NCBI GenBank assembly: GCA_020226215.1
Contig: CM035234.1
Coordinates: 10,444,713 to 10,508,712 of the forward strand
Origin: Sindora glabra
Taxonomy: Eukaryota; Streptophyta; Magnoliopsida; Fabales; Fabaceae
Length of the DNA stretch: 64,000 nucleotides
Reading direction: 5' to 3'
Made by a program: the position numbers and the translations under genes. Below, in pieces: positions 36,234 to 47,694 of this stretch; within the stretch, counting starts at the first letter, position 1; the number at the start of each line of letters is the position of its first letter. The notes below the pieces were generated by a model that saw only the letters and a program-made list of their open reading frames with translations, was not told where the DNA came from and did not search any database.

Positions 36234-39200
36234 ATGGAATCTCCAATGGAACTGCCGTCCGATCGCCGTTGCAAGCGTTATGCTGGCCCTAATTGGCGGT
36301 GCAGCGAGGAGGCGGCTCCGGGAAAAACTTTCTGCGAGAAGCATTGGATCCAGAGGCAGAACCATACCCAGAAACGCAAAGCTCAGAATAGCAAAAGAGA
36401 AATAGAGGGTGGAGTTTCCCACAAGGGGTCTGGAGAAAGCCGGAAACGTGAATTAAGATCGAAGAGGAGGAAGATAATTAGTGGATCGGAGGGGGAAGAG
36501 TCCGAATCGGAGTTGCCTCAGAAACCGGGGAGAAAACATAATGTAATGGCCTCGTCTAGAAAGAAGAAGAAAGTGGTTGAAGGCAATGGTCCGGTTGTAA
36601 ACAAAGGAAGTACAAGGGGAGAAGATCGTGGTCCCGCCGATGAGCTGCGGATGAAAGATTCCTTGTCGGTGAAACTCTCCGTACATCCGGTGAGTCCAAT
36701 GTCTGGTTTTGTCACCCCCCTCATCACGAGAAAGGAAAAATGAAAGATCCGCTCATTATGTCGTTGAATGCGAACTGTTTTTGGAAACATGATTGCGTTG
36801 TTGTGTGAACTATTTATTGAAATTATCTACCAAATAAAATAATTTTATGGAAAACATTTTTCTAGTAGACTAGTTGGAGCGTTTGGCATTGAATTCTGAC
36901 AAAATGCTTTGTTGAGAAATAAGAATTCGTTTGAGGAGCCGAAACATTTTCCTCTGTTGAAACAAAGGGAACATGCCCAATGCAGAACACAGTTGTATAT
37001 TGCTTACTGCTTAGTAGCTCGACGTGTCTTTTATTCAAAACTTCTTTAAAAGAAGTTTTGCCTTGATAAGTCTCTGCAATGGCCAGTTTCCGTGAAATTA
37101 TTTTGTTACCTGCACTACTCTGCAACAAGATGTTTATTCCACTGTTGTGGGTAAAGTGACCTGGGTGTTGCTAACCCACTACAATGAGGGGATTTTGGTG
37201 CATTTACAAAGTGTCGTCAAGTTGTGAACAAAGTTTAAATTTAATTTGCTTCAGGTAGTGTGAGTATTCTTCATTGTTGACAAATATCTGAAAACTTGAT
37301 TTTATTTTTGTAGATTAAAATTTATCTGAACAGAGTGTCTTTTCCTAACATGTGAGAGTTAATTTATAGGATAATGAAGATGTTAACAGTAACAAGGACT
37401 CTGGCAACTCCAGTAAGGGACCAGTGAGTCTCCACCAGGTTAAGCAGGATGATCATATCCAAAAAAACCGGCAAACCAAGAATGGAGTTAAACATACCAA
37501 AGTTGTGGTGTGTACCTTTAATTTTACACCATGTTTGTTTACTTCTATAGTGCATTAAAATTTTCAATGCTTATAACTTCTTTTCAGTTTTATTATTCAC
37601 AGCATATTTATGTGTTCATCCTCATTTCCCATTGTCAAATTATATTATATATATTCTGAATTTTGAACTTGCTTTCGAAATTGTTTTAATCTTATCATGG
37701 CCTCAATCTCACCTCTCCATCTTCTTCCCATAGAACCATTCCGAAATTAGTTTCCTATAGTATAATCAAGCACAAATAAATGCAGTAGCTCATTTGCCTG
37801 ATATCAAGTTCTCATCTCCTAACTAGCTATGCGCTTCATTTAGTCACCTCTAGCTGAAGTGGTGCTGGGTTTTAGGTTCCTCAGCATTTAAAGTTGAGCT
37901 TATGACTCACAATGCACGTTATTAAGGCCTGTTACAGAATAAAATTATGATAGTAAGACAATATAACTTTATAAGGTATAATGAGGTGCCCTTTTGGGGT
38001 ATCCTAGTTGATATTTGGTTGAACAAAGATCTAATTGAGTGAATGCTCTCATTCCTTTAAAATTTTATGGTGCTGTATAAGTCTAAGCAGGGTCTAAGGT
38101 TTTTTCTTTTGTTTTGTTATAAGCATATATGGTCTTAGGTTGGAGATCCTAATTGTATCGGGGAAGCTTTACCTTTGACTTTTACATTATCATCTGCTCC
38201 TCAGGGGTCATCCAGCCAAAGCAAAGAGGGTGGAAGCTTGATGTGTCATCAGTGCCAGCGGAATGATAAGAGTGGCGTTGTCTTTTGCGCAAGTTGTAAT
38301 AGAAAACGCTACTGTTTTGAATGCATTGAAAAGTGGTGAGTGTTTGTCTTGGGCCTTTACAACCCCGATGAAGGAAGCTGCTCACTGTTATTAATATAAT
38401 TCAGGTACCCTGGGAAAACCAGAGAGGAGTTTAAGAATTTATGCCCATTCTGTTGCGGCAATTGTAACTGCAAAGCATGCTTACGGGAGGTTCCCAAGGT
38501 TAAGGTAGCTGACTTCCCCCAATTCCTTGATTATCTGTCCAATGATCTAATCAGAATTATCAGATCTAAAATTTTCTGAAACCAGATTCTAGGTATTATT
38601 CATATGCTTACTGATATTATTTAAAATTTTCTTTTTGACAGCATCCAGAAGTAGACATTGGTGCCAAATTACAACGGTTACAGTACTTACTGTATAAAGC
38701 TCTGCCAGTTCTGAGGAATATTCACATGGAACAAAGCTCTGAACTAGATGCTGAAGCCAAAATAAGGGGTAACATAGTATGACTCTCAAGTGTTTAGAAA
38801 TTTACTCCGCTTCCATATTTCTTTGTTCACTTTCCTGTTTCTTGTTTTAGGTAGCCAAGTGCAAGAAATTGACATAGCAAGAACCAAGCTAGATGGAAAG
38901 GAGCGCCTGTACTGGTATGTTTTGGTAATAATATTATATTATTATCCAAAATTAGGATGTATGTATAAAGGTTTCTGACTTTCTATGATCATGTCAGATG
39001 GTATTTATACTATTTATAAATTTCGTATAGAGAGGCTTGAAATTTGAAGGTAGGATCCTCCCTTTGCTGTACCTTTCTCCTCTGTTTATTCTCCTTTTGG
39101 TTTTCCTGGGTTTTGTGGATTAGAATGCTGTACTTGCTAAGTAACTATAACAGTCTCCTCCATTTGAGGCTTGGCTTACTAACCTTTTTCTTAGTTTTAA

Positions 39201-42200
39201 GTAATGGATTAAAAGGGCACCAGTGTGGTAGAAACTGTTGTGTTTTATGCACAGTAAGTCACACATGCCACTTAGAAAATCAAGAATTAAGCTGAGGTTC
39301 ACACTATTACATGTTCTATTACAATGGCATCTATATAGTCATGTGACTCATATGTGATCTTGAACTGAATGCCTCTTTATAAATGGCAGTGACAATTGTA
39401 ATACATCTATTGTTGGATTCTACCGAAGCTGCCCCAGGTCTAGCTGCTCATATGATCTGTGTCTCACTTGCTGTCAAGAGCTCCGAAAAGGATGCCAGCC
39501 TGGAGGTGTAGAAGCTGAAACATCTCATGAACAGTTTGTAGAGAGAGCCCGAAGATATGGGTGGGAGAGTCAGCTGGTGCCTTCTGATTTAAATGCAGAA
39601 ACTGGTACACCATCTTCCTTTCCCGAATGGAGAGCTAATAGTGATGGTAGCATCCCATGCCCACCAAAAGAGCGTGGAGGTTGTGGCACAGCATTTCTAG
39701 AATTGAGACGCATTTTTAAGGCTAACTGGGTAATGAAGCTGATAGAGAATGCAGAGGACCTCTCCCGAGACTACATGCAACTGGATGCCAATCTTTCTAA
39801 CAGTTGTTCTTTATGCAAGCCATATTTAGTTGAAGGAAAAATTAATTCCGAAGTCAGGGAGGCAGCATTCAGGGATGACAGTCATGATAATTTTTTATAC
39901 ACTCCAAATGCTCTTGACATGCCTGATGATGAAATTCAGCATTTTCAGTGGCACTGGATGAGGGGAGAACCTGTGGTTGTGAGAAATGTTCTGGAGAAGA
40001 CATCTGGTCTTAGTTGGGAGCCAATGGTCATGTGGAGGGCGTTCAGAGAAACAGGCTCTAGGGTGAAGTTCAAGGAGGAAACACGAAGTGTAAAAGCCAT
40101 CGATTGCTTGGATTGGTGCGAGGTAAGTTCTGCCTGTAAATCTATAAAATATTTTATGAATTGCTATGACAATTTATTTTATTTTCTTGACACTGTTCCA
40201 CAGGTTGAAATTAATATTCACCAATTTTTCCAAGGGTATCTAGAGGGTCGCATGCATAAAGGTGGGTGGCCTGAAATGTTGAAATTGAAAGATTGGCCTT
40301 CATCAACCTTGTTTGAGGAGCGTTTGCCCAGGCATGGTGCTGAATTCATTGCTGCGCTACCTTACAGGGACTATACTGATCCACGATCAGGTCTCTTGAA
40401 CTTTGCTAATAAACTTCCTGATAATTCACTGAAACCAGATTTGGGACCAAAGACATATATTGCTTATGGATTTTCTGAAGAGCTTGGCAGAGGTGATTCA
40501 GTGACAAAGCTGCACTTAGATGTGTCTGATGCGGTAATTTCTGCTCCAAGGAGTCCATTTGATTTTTTATTACACTTAAAAAAAATAGTTCTAGAGGGTT
40601 ACCCCACAAGATGGCAAAGTTGTGAAAACTCATTGTGGGTTATCTTGTTTTTTTTTTTTTTTTTAATTTGAAAACTGTTTTTATTCATCCTCATCCTGCG
40701 CTGCACATTTGAGACCATAACTACATAATAGATTGTGTTTTGTATGACGTGGATTTTCCTTCAAGATCATTTAAATGATGAATTTAGAGTCTTTGGACAT
40801 GTGTATTTTGCATTACAATTTGATTGCAAAAATATAGTTACTAGGTGAGAAATTGAACTGTTTCCTCCTAAAACTCACTCTCCCACTCAAGGTTATTTCA
40901 CCCCCACCCCCTTTCTACTGCAAGGTGAAACAACAAATAATAGGCCTTTTATATATCCACCACAAAACTAGCATCTTTTTTATTTGAGTTCATTTTGTTA
41001 TTATTCTTGGTGCAGATCTGCATGTTACTATATAAAACTCTAGCTAATGTTGTGTATCAATTTCTTGATTGATGTCTAGGTCAATGTGCTGACACACACA
41101 AACAAGGTAAACATTGCAACCTGGCAGCAAGAAAGCATAAAAAAATTGCAGAAGAAATATGCAAAAGAAGACTTGCGTGAACTTTATTATGAAGCATTTA
41201 CTGATGTGGGAAGACCTAAATCTGAGTTATGTAATCATGATGGGAAGGCAGAGAATGGAGTTAATAGTATTGCTGAAGACATGAGTAAGAAATTAGAACC
41301 AAAGGGTCCAGAACAATATAATCAGAAAGGAAACTGCTCCACCGCCTGCAGAAATGCTGATAGAAGGAGTTCTTCTGCAGAGGATGGTGTTAGCATGAAT
41401 TTTACTTCTGGAGATTCATATGCCAAGGCCTTGGATCTGGAACATGATCAGTGTGTGAGTCACTCAGCTTCTAGTAATTCGAGTGATCAGAAAGACAATA
41501 TGATGATTAATTTTCCTGGTGATAATGATTCTGAAAATCCAGAGCCAAGGGAGTCAAAACAAGGCATGGGAAGTGATTATGTGCAAACACATAGTGGTTC
41601 TGAGAATGTGCAAGGTGGTGCTGTTTGGGACATCTTCCGTAGACAAGATGTCCCAAAGATTATTGAGTATCTAAGAAAGCACCAGAAGCAGTTCCGTCAC
41701 ATCAACAATCATCCTGTAAATTCTGTGAGTAGCTTTATTAGTTGTTGTTTACTGTATCAATGCTTGTATAATGCTTTAAACTTTGTGAGTTGCACGACCA
41801 ATCTCTTATGTAATGCTTGTTTCAGGTCATACATCCCATTCATGATCAGACTCTGTTTTTGAATGAGCACCATAAGAAACAACTGAAAAGGGAATTTAGT
41901 AAGATTCTCACTTGATATGTCTGGTTTAGTCTAAACCTTGAATTATCATCGTAACACTTAATGTTCACTGCAGATGTTGAACCCTGGACTTTTGAGCAAC
42001 GCCTTGGTGAGGCTGTTTTTATTCCAGCAGGGTGTCCTCATCAAGTTCGAAATAGACAAGTAATTAATCATCCTGTGATAAGCCTGCTAATCTTGAAATT
42101 TGAGAAAATAACTATCATATGCATTTCTTGGACTATCAGGGGAGAAAATGATATCTTACAATATATTCTTCTATCTGGATTTTCAGTCAGTATCCCCCCC

Positions 42201-43059
42201 CCCCCCCCCCCCCCCGAAATTGAAAGCCCTTTGATCTCTTTTACCAGAAAATCTGACTCTATTTAGAACCAAAAAATTTGGTCTAATAGTAGTGCTGGTT
42301 GGGTATGGGTTAGAAGATGTTTATTCAGCCCTAAATAAATAAAATTGTTGCTGAGTCCTGGAGTAGCATCCTCTTAAGAAATGCTAACCTTATATCTTTT
42401 TTAAAACACAGATAAAGATCAGGAAAATTAGCTGTAGGCTGGATTATGATTAAATGAACCATTCCTTTGTGGATGGGAATTTTGCAGAAACGAGACAAAT
42501 ATTTCCTTTTAAGTGCATTGTCATCAAGAGCAACCCATATTTGGATAAGTTTGGCCTTTATATCATTTATTTAATTGTATGGATCATTATTAATTTCTCT
42601 TTGTATTGTTTTTGACTGCATTCTTTTCATCAACCAGTCTTGTATAAAGGTGGCGCTTGACTTCGTTTCTCCAGAAAATGTTGGAGAATGTTTACAACTT
42701 ACTGAAGAATTTCGATTGCTCCCAAAAAACCACAGAGCCAAGGAAGACAAATTGGAGGCAAGCTTGTCTATTGCCCTTTCTTTTATTTAGGGTGCATATC
42801 AAGTCATTTTAAGTGTTGAATGAATTGGTTTTGCACGTATTTTGTGGTCATATGATTTCATCAAGAATTGCCCAGTGTTATTTAATAGCTTTAGCATTGT
42901 GAAATGTTTGCCTATGGTTAAATATATTGTGCTTTTGAAATTGGATTGCGCATTGCACTGATGCTCACTTCTCTTCCTTTGCAGGTTAAAAAGATGACAC
43001 TTTATGCTGCAAGTTCAGCTGTTAGAGAAATCAAAGAACTTATGATGGCTACTGGGTAA
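36234..43059 (+). CDS. JMJ27: WRC/RING/JmjC histone H3K9 demethylase, KDM3 (JMJ25/JMJ27-like)
   Basis: Thirteen coding exons: 36234-36689, 37370-37507, 38205-38335, 38405-38504, 38642-38768, 38851-38914, 39390-40122, 40204-40533, 41080-41724, 41826-41898, 41974-42059, 42638-42757, 42985-43059. They total 3078 nt (1025 aa). Domains in order: WRC motif (C-x9-C-x10-C-x2-H in RRCKRYAGPNWRC..., about residues 12-40); basic, probably nuclear-localising region (about 45-150); RING-like finger (CHQCQ at 212 to CNCKACLR at about 262); second Cys cluster (CDNC at 339, YDLCLTCC); JmjC domain with TKLHLDVSDAV (Fe ligands H687, D689) and PAGCPHQVRN (H955). All three iron ligands are present, so it should be an active 2-oxoglutarate/Fe(II) demethylase; the family acts on H3K9me1/2. 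A long Ser/Asn/Asp-rich insert (about 720-880) splits the JmjC ligands. Intron 12 has a GC donor. The family is certain; the JMJ27 assignment is inferred. Confidence 0.92.
42194..42215. repeat. 22-base poly(C) tract in intron 11 of the JmjC gene
   Basis: An uninterrupted run of C on the sense strand, 135 bp after the exon 11 donor. Confidence 0.95.
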
Positions 43060-43226
43060 GATTTGTTTTTCCTTTTCAGTATCATCAGTCCTTTAGTTGA
43101 TTTAAAGAATTAGGTATGTTGTGAACAGATGGATAGCGGTTTATTTCCTGATGATCCCTTTTGTCTTCAAATTAGGTAATATGGTTATCACAATCAAAGA
43201 TGGCCTGCTTTGCTGTTAAAAATAAA
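43056..43226 (+). other. 3' UTR of the JmjC gene with a possible intron across the stop codon and an AATAAA signal
   Basis: The stop reads ACT GGG TAA GA, which is also a 5' splice site (GG|GTAAGA). A candidate acceptor (AAATTAG at 43175) is followed by GTAATATGG, so splicing 43056-43175 out would rebuild the same GGG TAA. AATAAA lies at 43221-43226, a plausible poly(A) signal. Confidence 0.4.
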
Positions 43227-44247
43227 GGTGAAGCCTCTAGATTTTCTTTTGGTATTATTGCTTTGTTTTACTGTATGCTTAGAACTATGATGTTGTTTGA
43301 ACTGTAATCAAGTTACAATCAAACAATTAGAGGTTAAAATTAGTATATGTTGCTTGCTAATCAGCAAGTGAGTTCCATTTTAATCTTACGTTGAGCTTTG
43401 CATGAACATGTGGATTACCTATCGCCTTGACAATCTAAGCCTTCTAAAGTGAATGGCTTTGACTTGCTATTGAGCATTGCTAATTGGTCATGAGAGGTCT
43501 TGCAGATGTCTTAGAAATGTGAATGTCTGATTACCTCCCCTGGGTTCCACAAAAATGGGCCTGCCTTTAGACATTTGTGACCAGTGACTAGTTGGAGATG
43601 CTATTGTCATAGTTAGGTAGGACTGTCAGCAGATTCTTCTTTGGATCTTGTACTTTCACATAAGGGTACATAGCCTGGAAAAGATTCATTAAAGTGCAGT
43701 TGTGCACATTAGAGTGAATTATGTGGGTGAGCAAACGTTGATGTAAAAATCAACACTTTAAATGTTAAATCCAACCACATCAAAAGACATCTTTGAATAT
43801 GTTAAAATTCACTCATTTTCTAATAAGCAATTACTCTGGTGCCCACTTTTCGGATGAGTTCTGTCTAAATCTTTACTCTATGCAACAAAATCTCAAGTCT
43901 TTAGAGTTCTTCCAAAACATTCAGCTTTGGATATAGCAATAATAGCGTAAGATACATCAAAAATTTTCATTTTTTCTTTCAAAGTTGCTAACACGTCTTA
44001 GAAGAAATTATAAGAACTGACGTTATAAGTGTGCTAAATGAAAAGATGACAGTGAAATGACAAAAGCATAATGGTGGAAAATGAGGAGTGAAATCTTATC
44101 CTGAAAAGTATAAAAAGGACTAAAGAAGTAAGAGCAATATAATAATCGTAAATTTATGTTCTCCTCCTTATTTACTCTTATGAAGATAGGGTGCATAAAA
44201 ATTCCCAGAATCTTCTTTCATCTTCCCTATTAACAATACATATAAGG
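43227..44247. other. Intergenic DNA downstream of the JmjC gene
   Basis: No ORF of note and no recognisable element. Confidence 0.5.
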
Positions 44248-44734
44248 GTAGATTATAGTCTTGGTCCTACCAATATACAAACAGCTCACATTTGATTCCT
44301 TTAAATATAACATTCTTTTGTAGTTCCTCTAACATGCAAATTGGAGCAAATTGGGTCTACATTAATAATTTTGTCAAATTGAAGACTAAAAATCATGAGT
44401 GTGACATAGTGTTCCAACCAGATTTCATGGTGGCAATAATTTGGAAAAACATTAGTGGTCATGTGATTGTAACACTCAATTTGGGATGTTTTCATGCCTT
44501 AGATGGATCACATAATTTGCAGTTTTCTAATATGGCAAGTTGAATTTCACTAATTTTATCTTCCATTAATTGCTAACTTAGAGTATCATTTGAACTTTGT
44601 ATGTTAATTAGGGTTTTTCATCTTTAGTTTTTTTTTTTTTTATAATTTATACATTAGAAGAACCAAAACAGAATATTATATTGAAGAGGACCATGCGACC
44701 AATTTGTATAATAGGGAACAATTAAGTCTAAATA
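44248..44734. mobile_element. MITE-like element with TTAGACTTAAT.../GGTCC ends
   Basis: The left end GATTATAGTCTTGGTCCTA and the reverse complement of the right end ATTTAGACTTAATTGTTCCC are imperfect terminal inverted repeats of the same type as the foldback element at 19935-21944. The ORFs inside are chance frames. Confidence 0.5.
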
Positions 44735-45286
44735 TCATGTACAATAGTTCTACCTATCATCGTTTTCATTTCTCTTACGTTTTCTCCTTGCTCATTTATT
44801 CCCCCTTTATATCAAGCTTCACACATTATTTGATTGAGATCCTCTGTTGTTTATACATAACGCAGTTATAGCAAAAAATTCATGTGGATCTTACAATATG
44901 AAAATTGGGGGCTTGCACTAATTGATTCTTCCTCATTTAATTGGGCCCTTTTCAATTATGGGGAAGTAGTTCAACTCATCTAGTTTCTACCTATGAACTT
45001 TTCTAGTGGGGACTAGATTGAGTTTGGAAGGAACCATTTGAGGAGTGGTATGTGATTACGATATCATCATATAGAGCATATGACATAAGCATCAACCTGA
45101 GCAAAAAGTGCAGTGGAGATGATGATATTGAAGTGGGTGCATGGACATAGAGATGGTATTAGGGTAATGATTTATCAGCCTGCTAGTGCTTATTATGAGG
45201 CACAAATGGGGGAATTTATCTTGTAAGTGGGAGAACTACCGAAATTGCATAAAACTATCACAAGGGTTTACATACAAAGAATGGGA

Positions 45287-45590
45287 ATATCTTTATTGGG
45301 AAGATAAGATTAAAAATGAAAGCATCTAGAGAAATGTTGGAGTACCGCCAATTGGTGAGAAGACGGCAGTGCTCGAAGTGGTCCGGACATGTACGAAAGA
45401 GACTAATGGTTGCTTTGATAAGACATAGCTTATTGGATGTTAGTCTCTTTAAAGGAAGGAGAGTAAGACTTATCAAACTCTGGGAGAGATTGAGAAAAAT
45501 GATCATAATATGCTTGTGGATAAGCACAAGGGCTTCAAATTATCCATTAATTTGACTCCATTTAATGGGATAAGACGTGGTTGTTGTTGT
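45287..45590 (+). pseudogene. 3' end of an RTE-type LINE retrotransposon (fragment)
   Basis: Frameshifted translations read DKIKNESI, NVGVPPIGEK and CSKWSGHVRKRLMVALIR. These match the plant RTE C-terminal pattern KIRNE.IR..VGVAPI..K and LRWFGHV.RRP..APVRR. It ends in TTTAATGGGATAAGACG and GTTGTTGTTGTA, the usual RTE 3' tail with TTG repeats. It is 5'-truncated and inactive. Confidence 0.75.
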
Positions 45591-47219
45591 ATTATCACTT
45601 CGGTGGAGGAGCTTCGATCTATCTTGTTCAAGCTGCATTTGACTTGGGCCCTAAATCATGGGAGCATCTTGGTTGCAAATGACTCCCTCGTGCTGTGCTT
45701 CTAATCTCCTAGAATTGTTGAATTATTCATTTGTTTTTCAATATCATTCAAAACTTCCTTTCTTTGATGCAACTTGACTGGAGAGTGAGTTTTTCGTGTT
45801 GATTGAGAGTAAAAGCAGGTGGCTGATTCCATGGCTCATGAGAGTTATGTTGAAATGGGAAAAAAGAAGCTGTGGTTGTCTCTTTCCTGTTGTGCTGCTC
45901 GGCCAATTATAGTGATCAGCTCTGTAGGTCTTTTGCTAAGAGTCATTCCTTCTTCATTCCTCGTTCTATTGCCTACAAAAATAGAATTCTAAAAACTCAT
46001 GGTTCAATAACAGTGACCTCTTCTACCGGATTCAGTCATTGCGGAAGTGTATCATGCAAAACAGTTTAAGCAAATATACACTAATGGTGGATCAAACACT
46101 GATACAAAATTAAAGCGCTAGTAGCATTTTATGAGAAAACTGGTGGATGTTTCAATTTCATTGAGAAAAAGCAATCTATTGGAAGATAGTTTGAGATAGA
46201 AGACCCAAAGTTTATGAGAAACGATTCTTTTGCAGATTGTGAGGCCTCTGATAGAGTGCTGTCATGTTGAATGATTTGTTGACTGATTACGCCATCTAGA
46301 AGGATAAACTTAGGTGGTGTCTATTATTGCTATGAGAAGAACACACAATATTGATTGATTTACTAAGATGGAAAGTAGTTTGAAGGAATTTGGGAAGAGT
46401 AATAGAAAGATTATGGTGATCTTTGTTGCAACATCTGATCATGGTGGATGTGCATCAAGTAACGCTCTCGGACAAGCTTATGTAGTAAGTTGCACAATTA
46501 TTTGAAACAAATGTGGGCAGCATTTTGAAGACGGTTAGAAAACAACGGGCAAAAATGACATGAAAAATATGTGGAATAATAATGAGTTGGCGAGTCAACA
46601 TACAACAACAAAGATGTCATGTGCAAGGCAGATGTTAATGAACACCGCTAAGGAAGTAAGTTCCGTTTGTTTCAATGGAAAATATCTTTTGTAAAATATA
46701 GTTATAAAATATTAATGAGGGAAAATACTTTTTTTGTTTAATGTTAAATATGAAGAGATTGGGGGAAAACAACTTCCTCTAATTCAAAGAGGAATCTATT
46801 TTTCTTAACTATTATGACTTTAGCTATCATTTTATTTTTACTACAAATACAAGTGGTATGTCATTTCTTGATTAATATACATGTAAATAACATATTTCTA
46901 CAAACAATGTTTTCCAACGAATCCGGAAAACATTTTTTGTAAATAAATATCATTTGCGAATGCATAAATAAAGGAGTTGTATTGTACCCTGTTATTTGAA
47001 AAAAAATGATAGTTAAATTCATGGTAATAGAGGAAAACAATTTGCTCTTCAATAAAGAGGAAGTTGTGTTCCCTGAATTCTCTATATTTAATAATGAACG
47101 TATAGAATATTTTCTACTATTTTAATGATTTATAATTATATTTTTACAAGGGATATTTTCCATCGAAACAGACAGAGGCTAAGATGTTTATTTCAGTAAT
47201 ATGTATAATTTAAGTCTTC
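45591..47219. other. Intergenic DNA, no gene identified
   Basis: Less AT-rich than average, with several broken frames (for example 45872-46069), but no domain that I recognise. It could be a decayed LINE or gene relic. Confidence 0.4.
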
Positions 47220-47694
47220 AAGTTTTTAAACTTGAAGTTGGAATGGTGATGGTGATTGTTTTGACAGGAACCCGCATGGGGTTGTGGGAGTATAGTTTGG
47301 GGTAGTACTGGTCCTTGGATTTTGGAGTTCTATCTGAATATTGGAGATGTTAATGAAGTTGAATTGTGGGGTATCTTGACATCCTTTGTGCTTTCCAGAG
47401 AGCAAGATTTTATGTATGTGGACATTAAATGTGATTCTTGGCAAGGTGTTACTCTTGTTAATGGAGATGGAGGTGCTTTTTGTGCTTCTTTTGGGATTTT
47501 GGGTTTGATTCTTAATTTGATTCTTCTTTTCAGATTTGTTCGAGTATTGTTTATTTATAGGGAGAGTAATTTTGTGGCTCGTGGTATTGCTTCTTTGGCT
47601 TGGACTTCCACGTTGGATTTGCAGATTTGTTATGATCCTCTTTCAGGTGCTCAGAATCGCCTTCTTATTCATATGGAAACTATTATTAGTTAAG
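47220..47694 (+). pseudogene. Plant RNase H-like (RVT_3) fragment from an L1-type LINE
   Basis: One frame reads CGSIVWGSTGPWILEFYLNI, then VELWGIL, DIKCDSWQGV and YRESNFVARGIASLAW. These correspond to the family pattern GG.IRD..G.W..GF..NIG, AELW.., ESDS and REAN.VAD.LA. The catalytic Glu (VELWG) and one Asp (KCDS) are retained. The N-terminal Asp strand is frameshifted and the last Asp is Arg, so it is dead. It ends with a stop at 47691-47693. Confidence 0.7.

Noticed and set aside
36174..37128. Minus-strand frames opposite exon 1 of the JmjC gene
   Set aside because: They are antisense shadows of the coding exon with no domain signature.
41961..42266. Proline-run frame in the JmjC gene
   Set aside because: It is exon 11 read on into intron 11; the prolines come from the poly(C) tract after the GTAATT donor.
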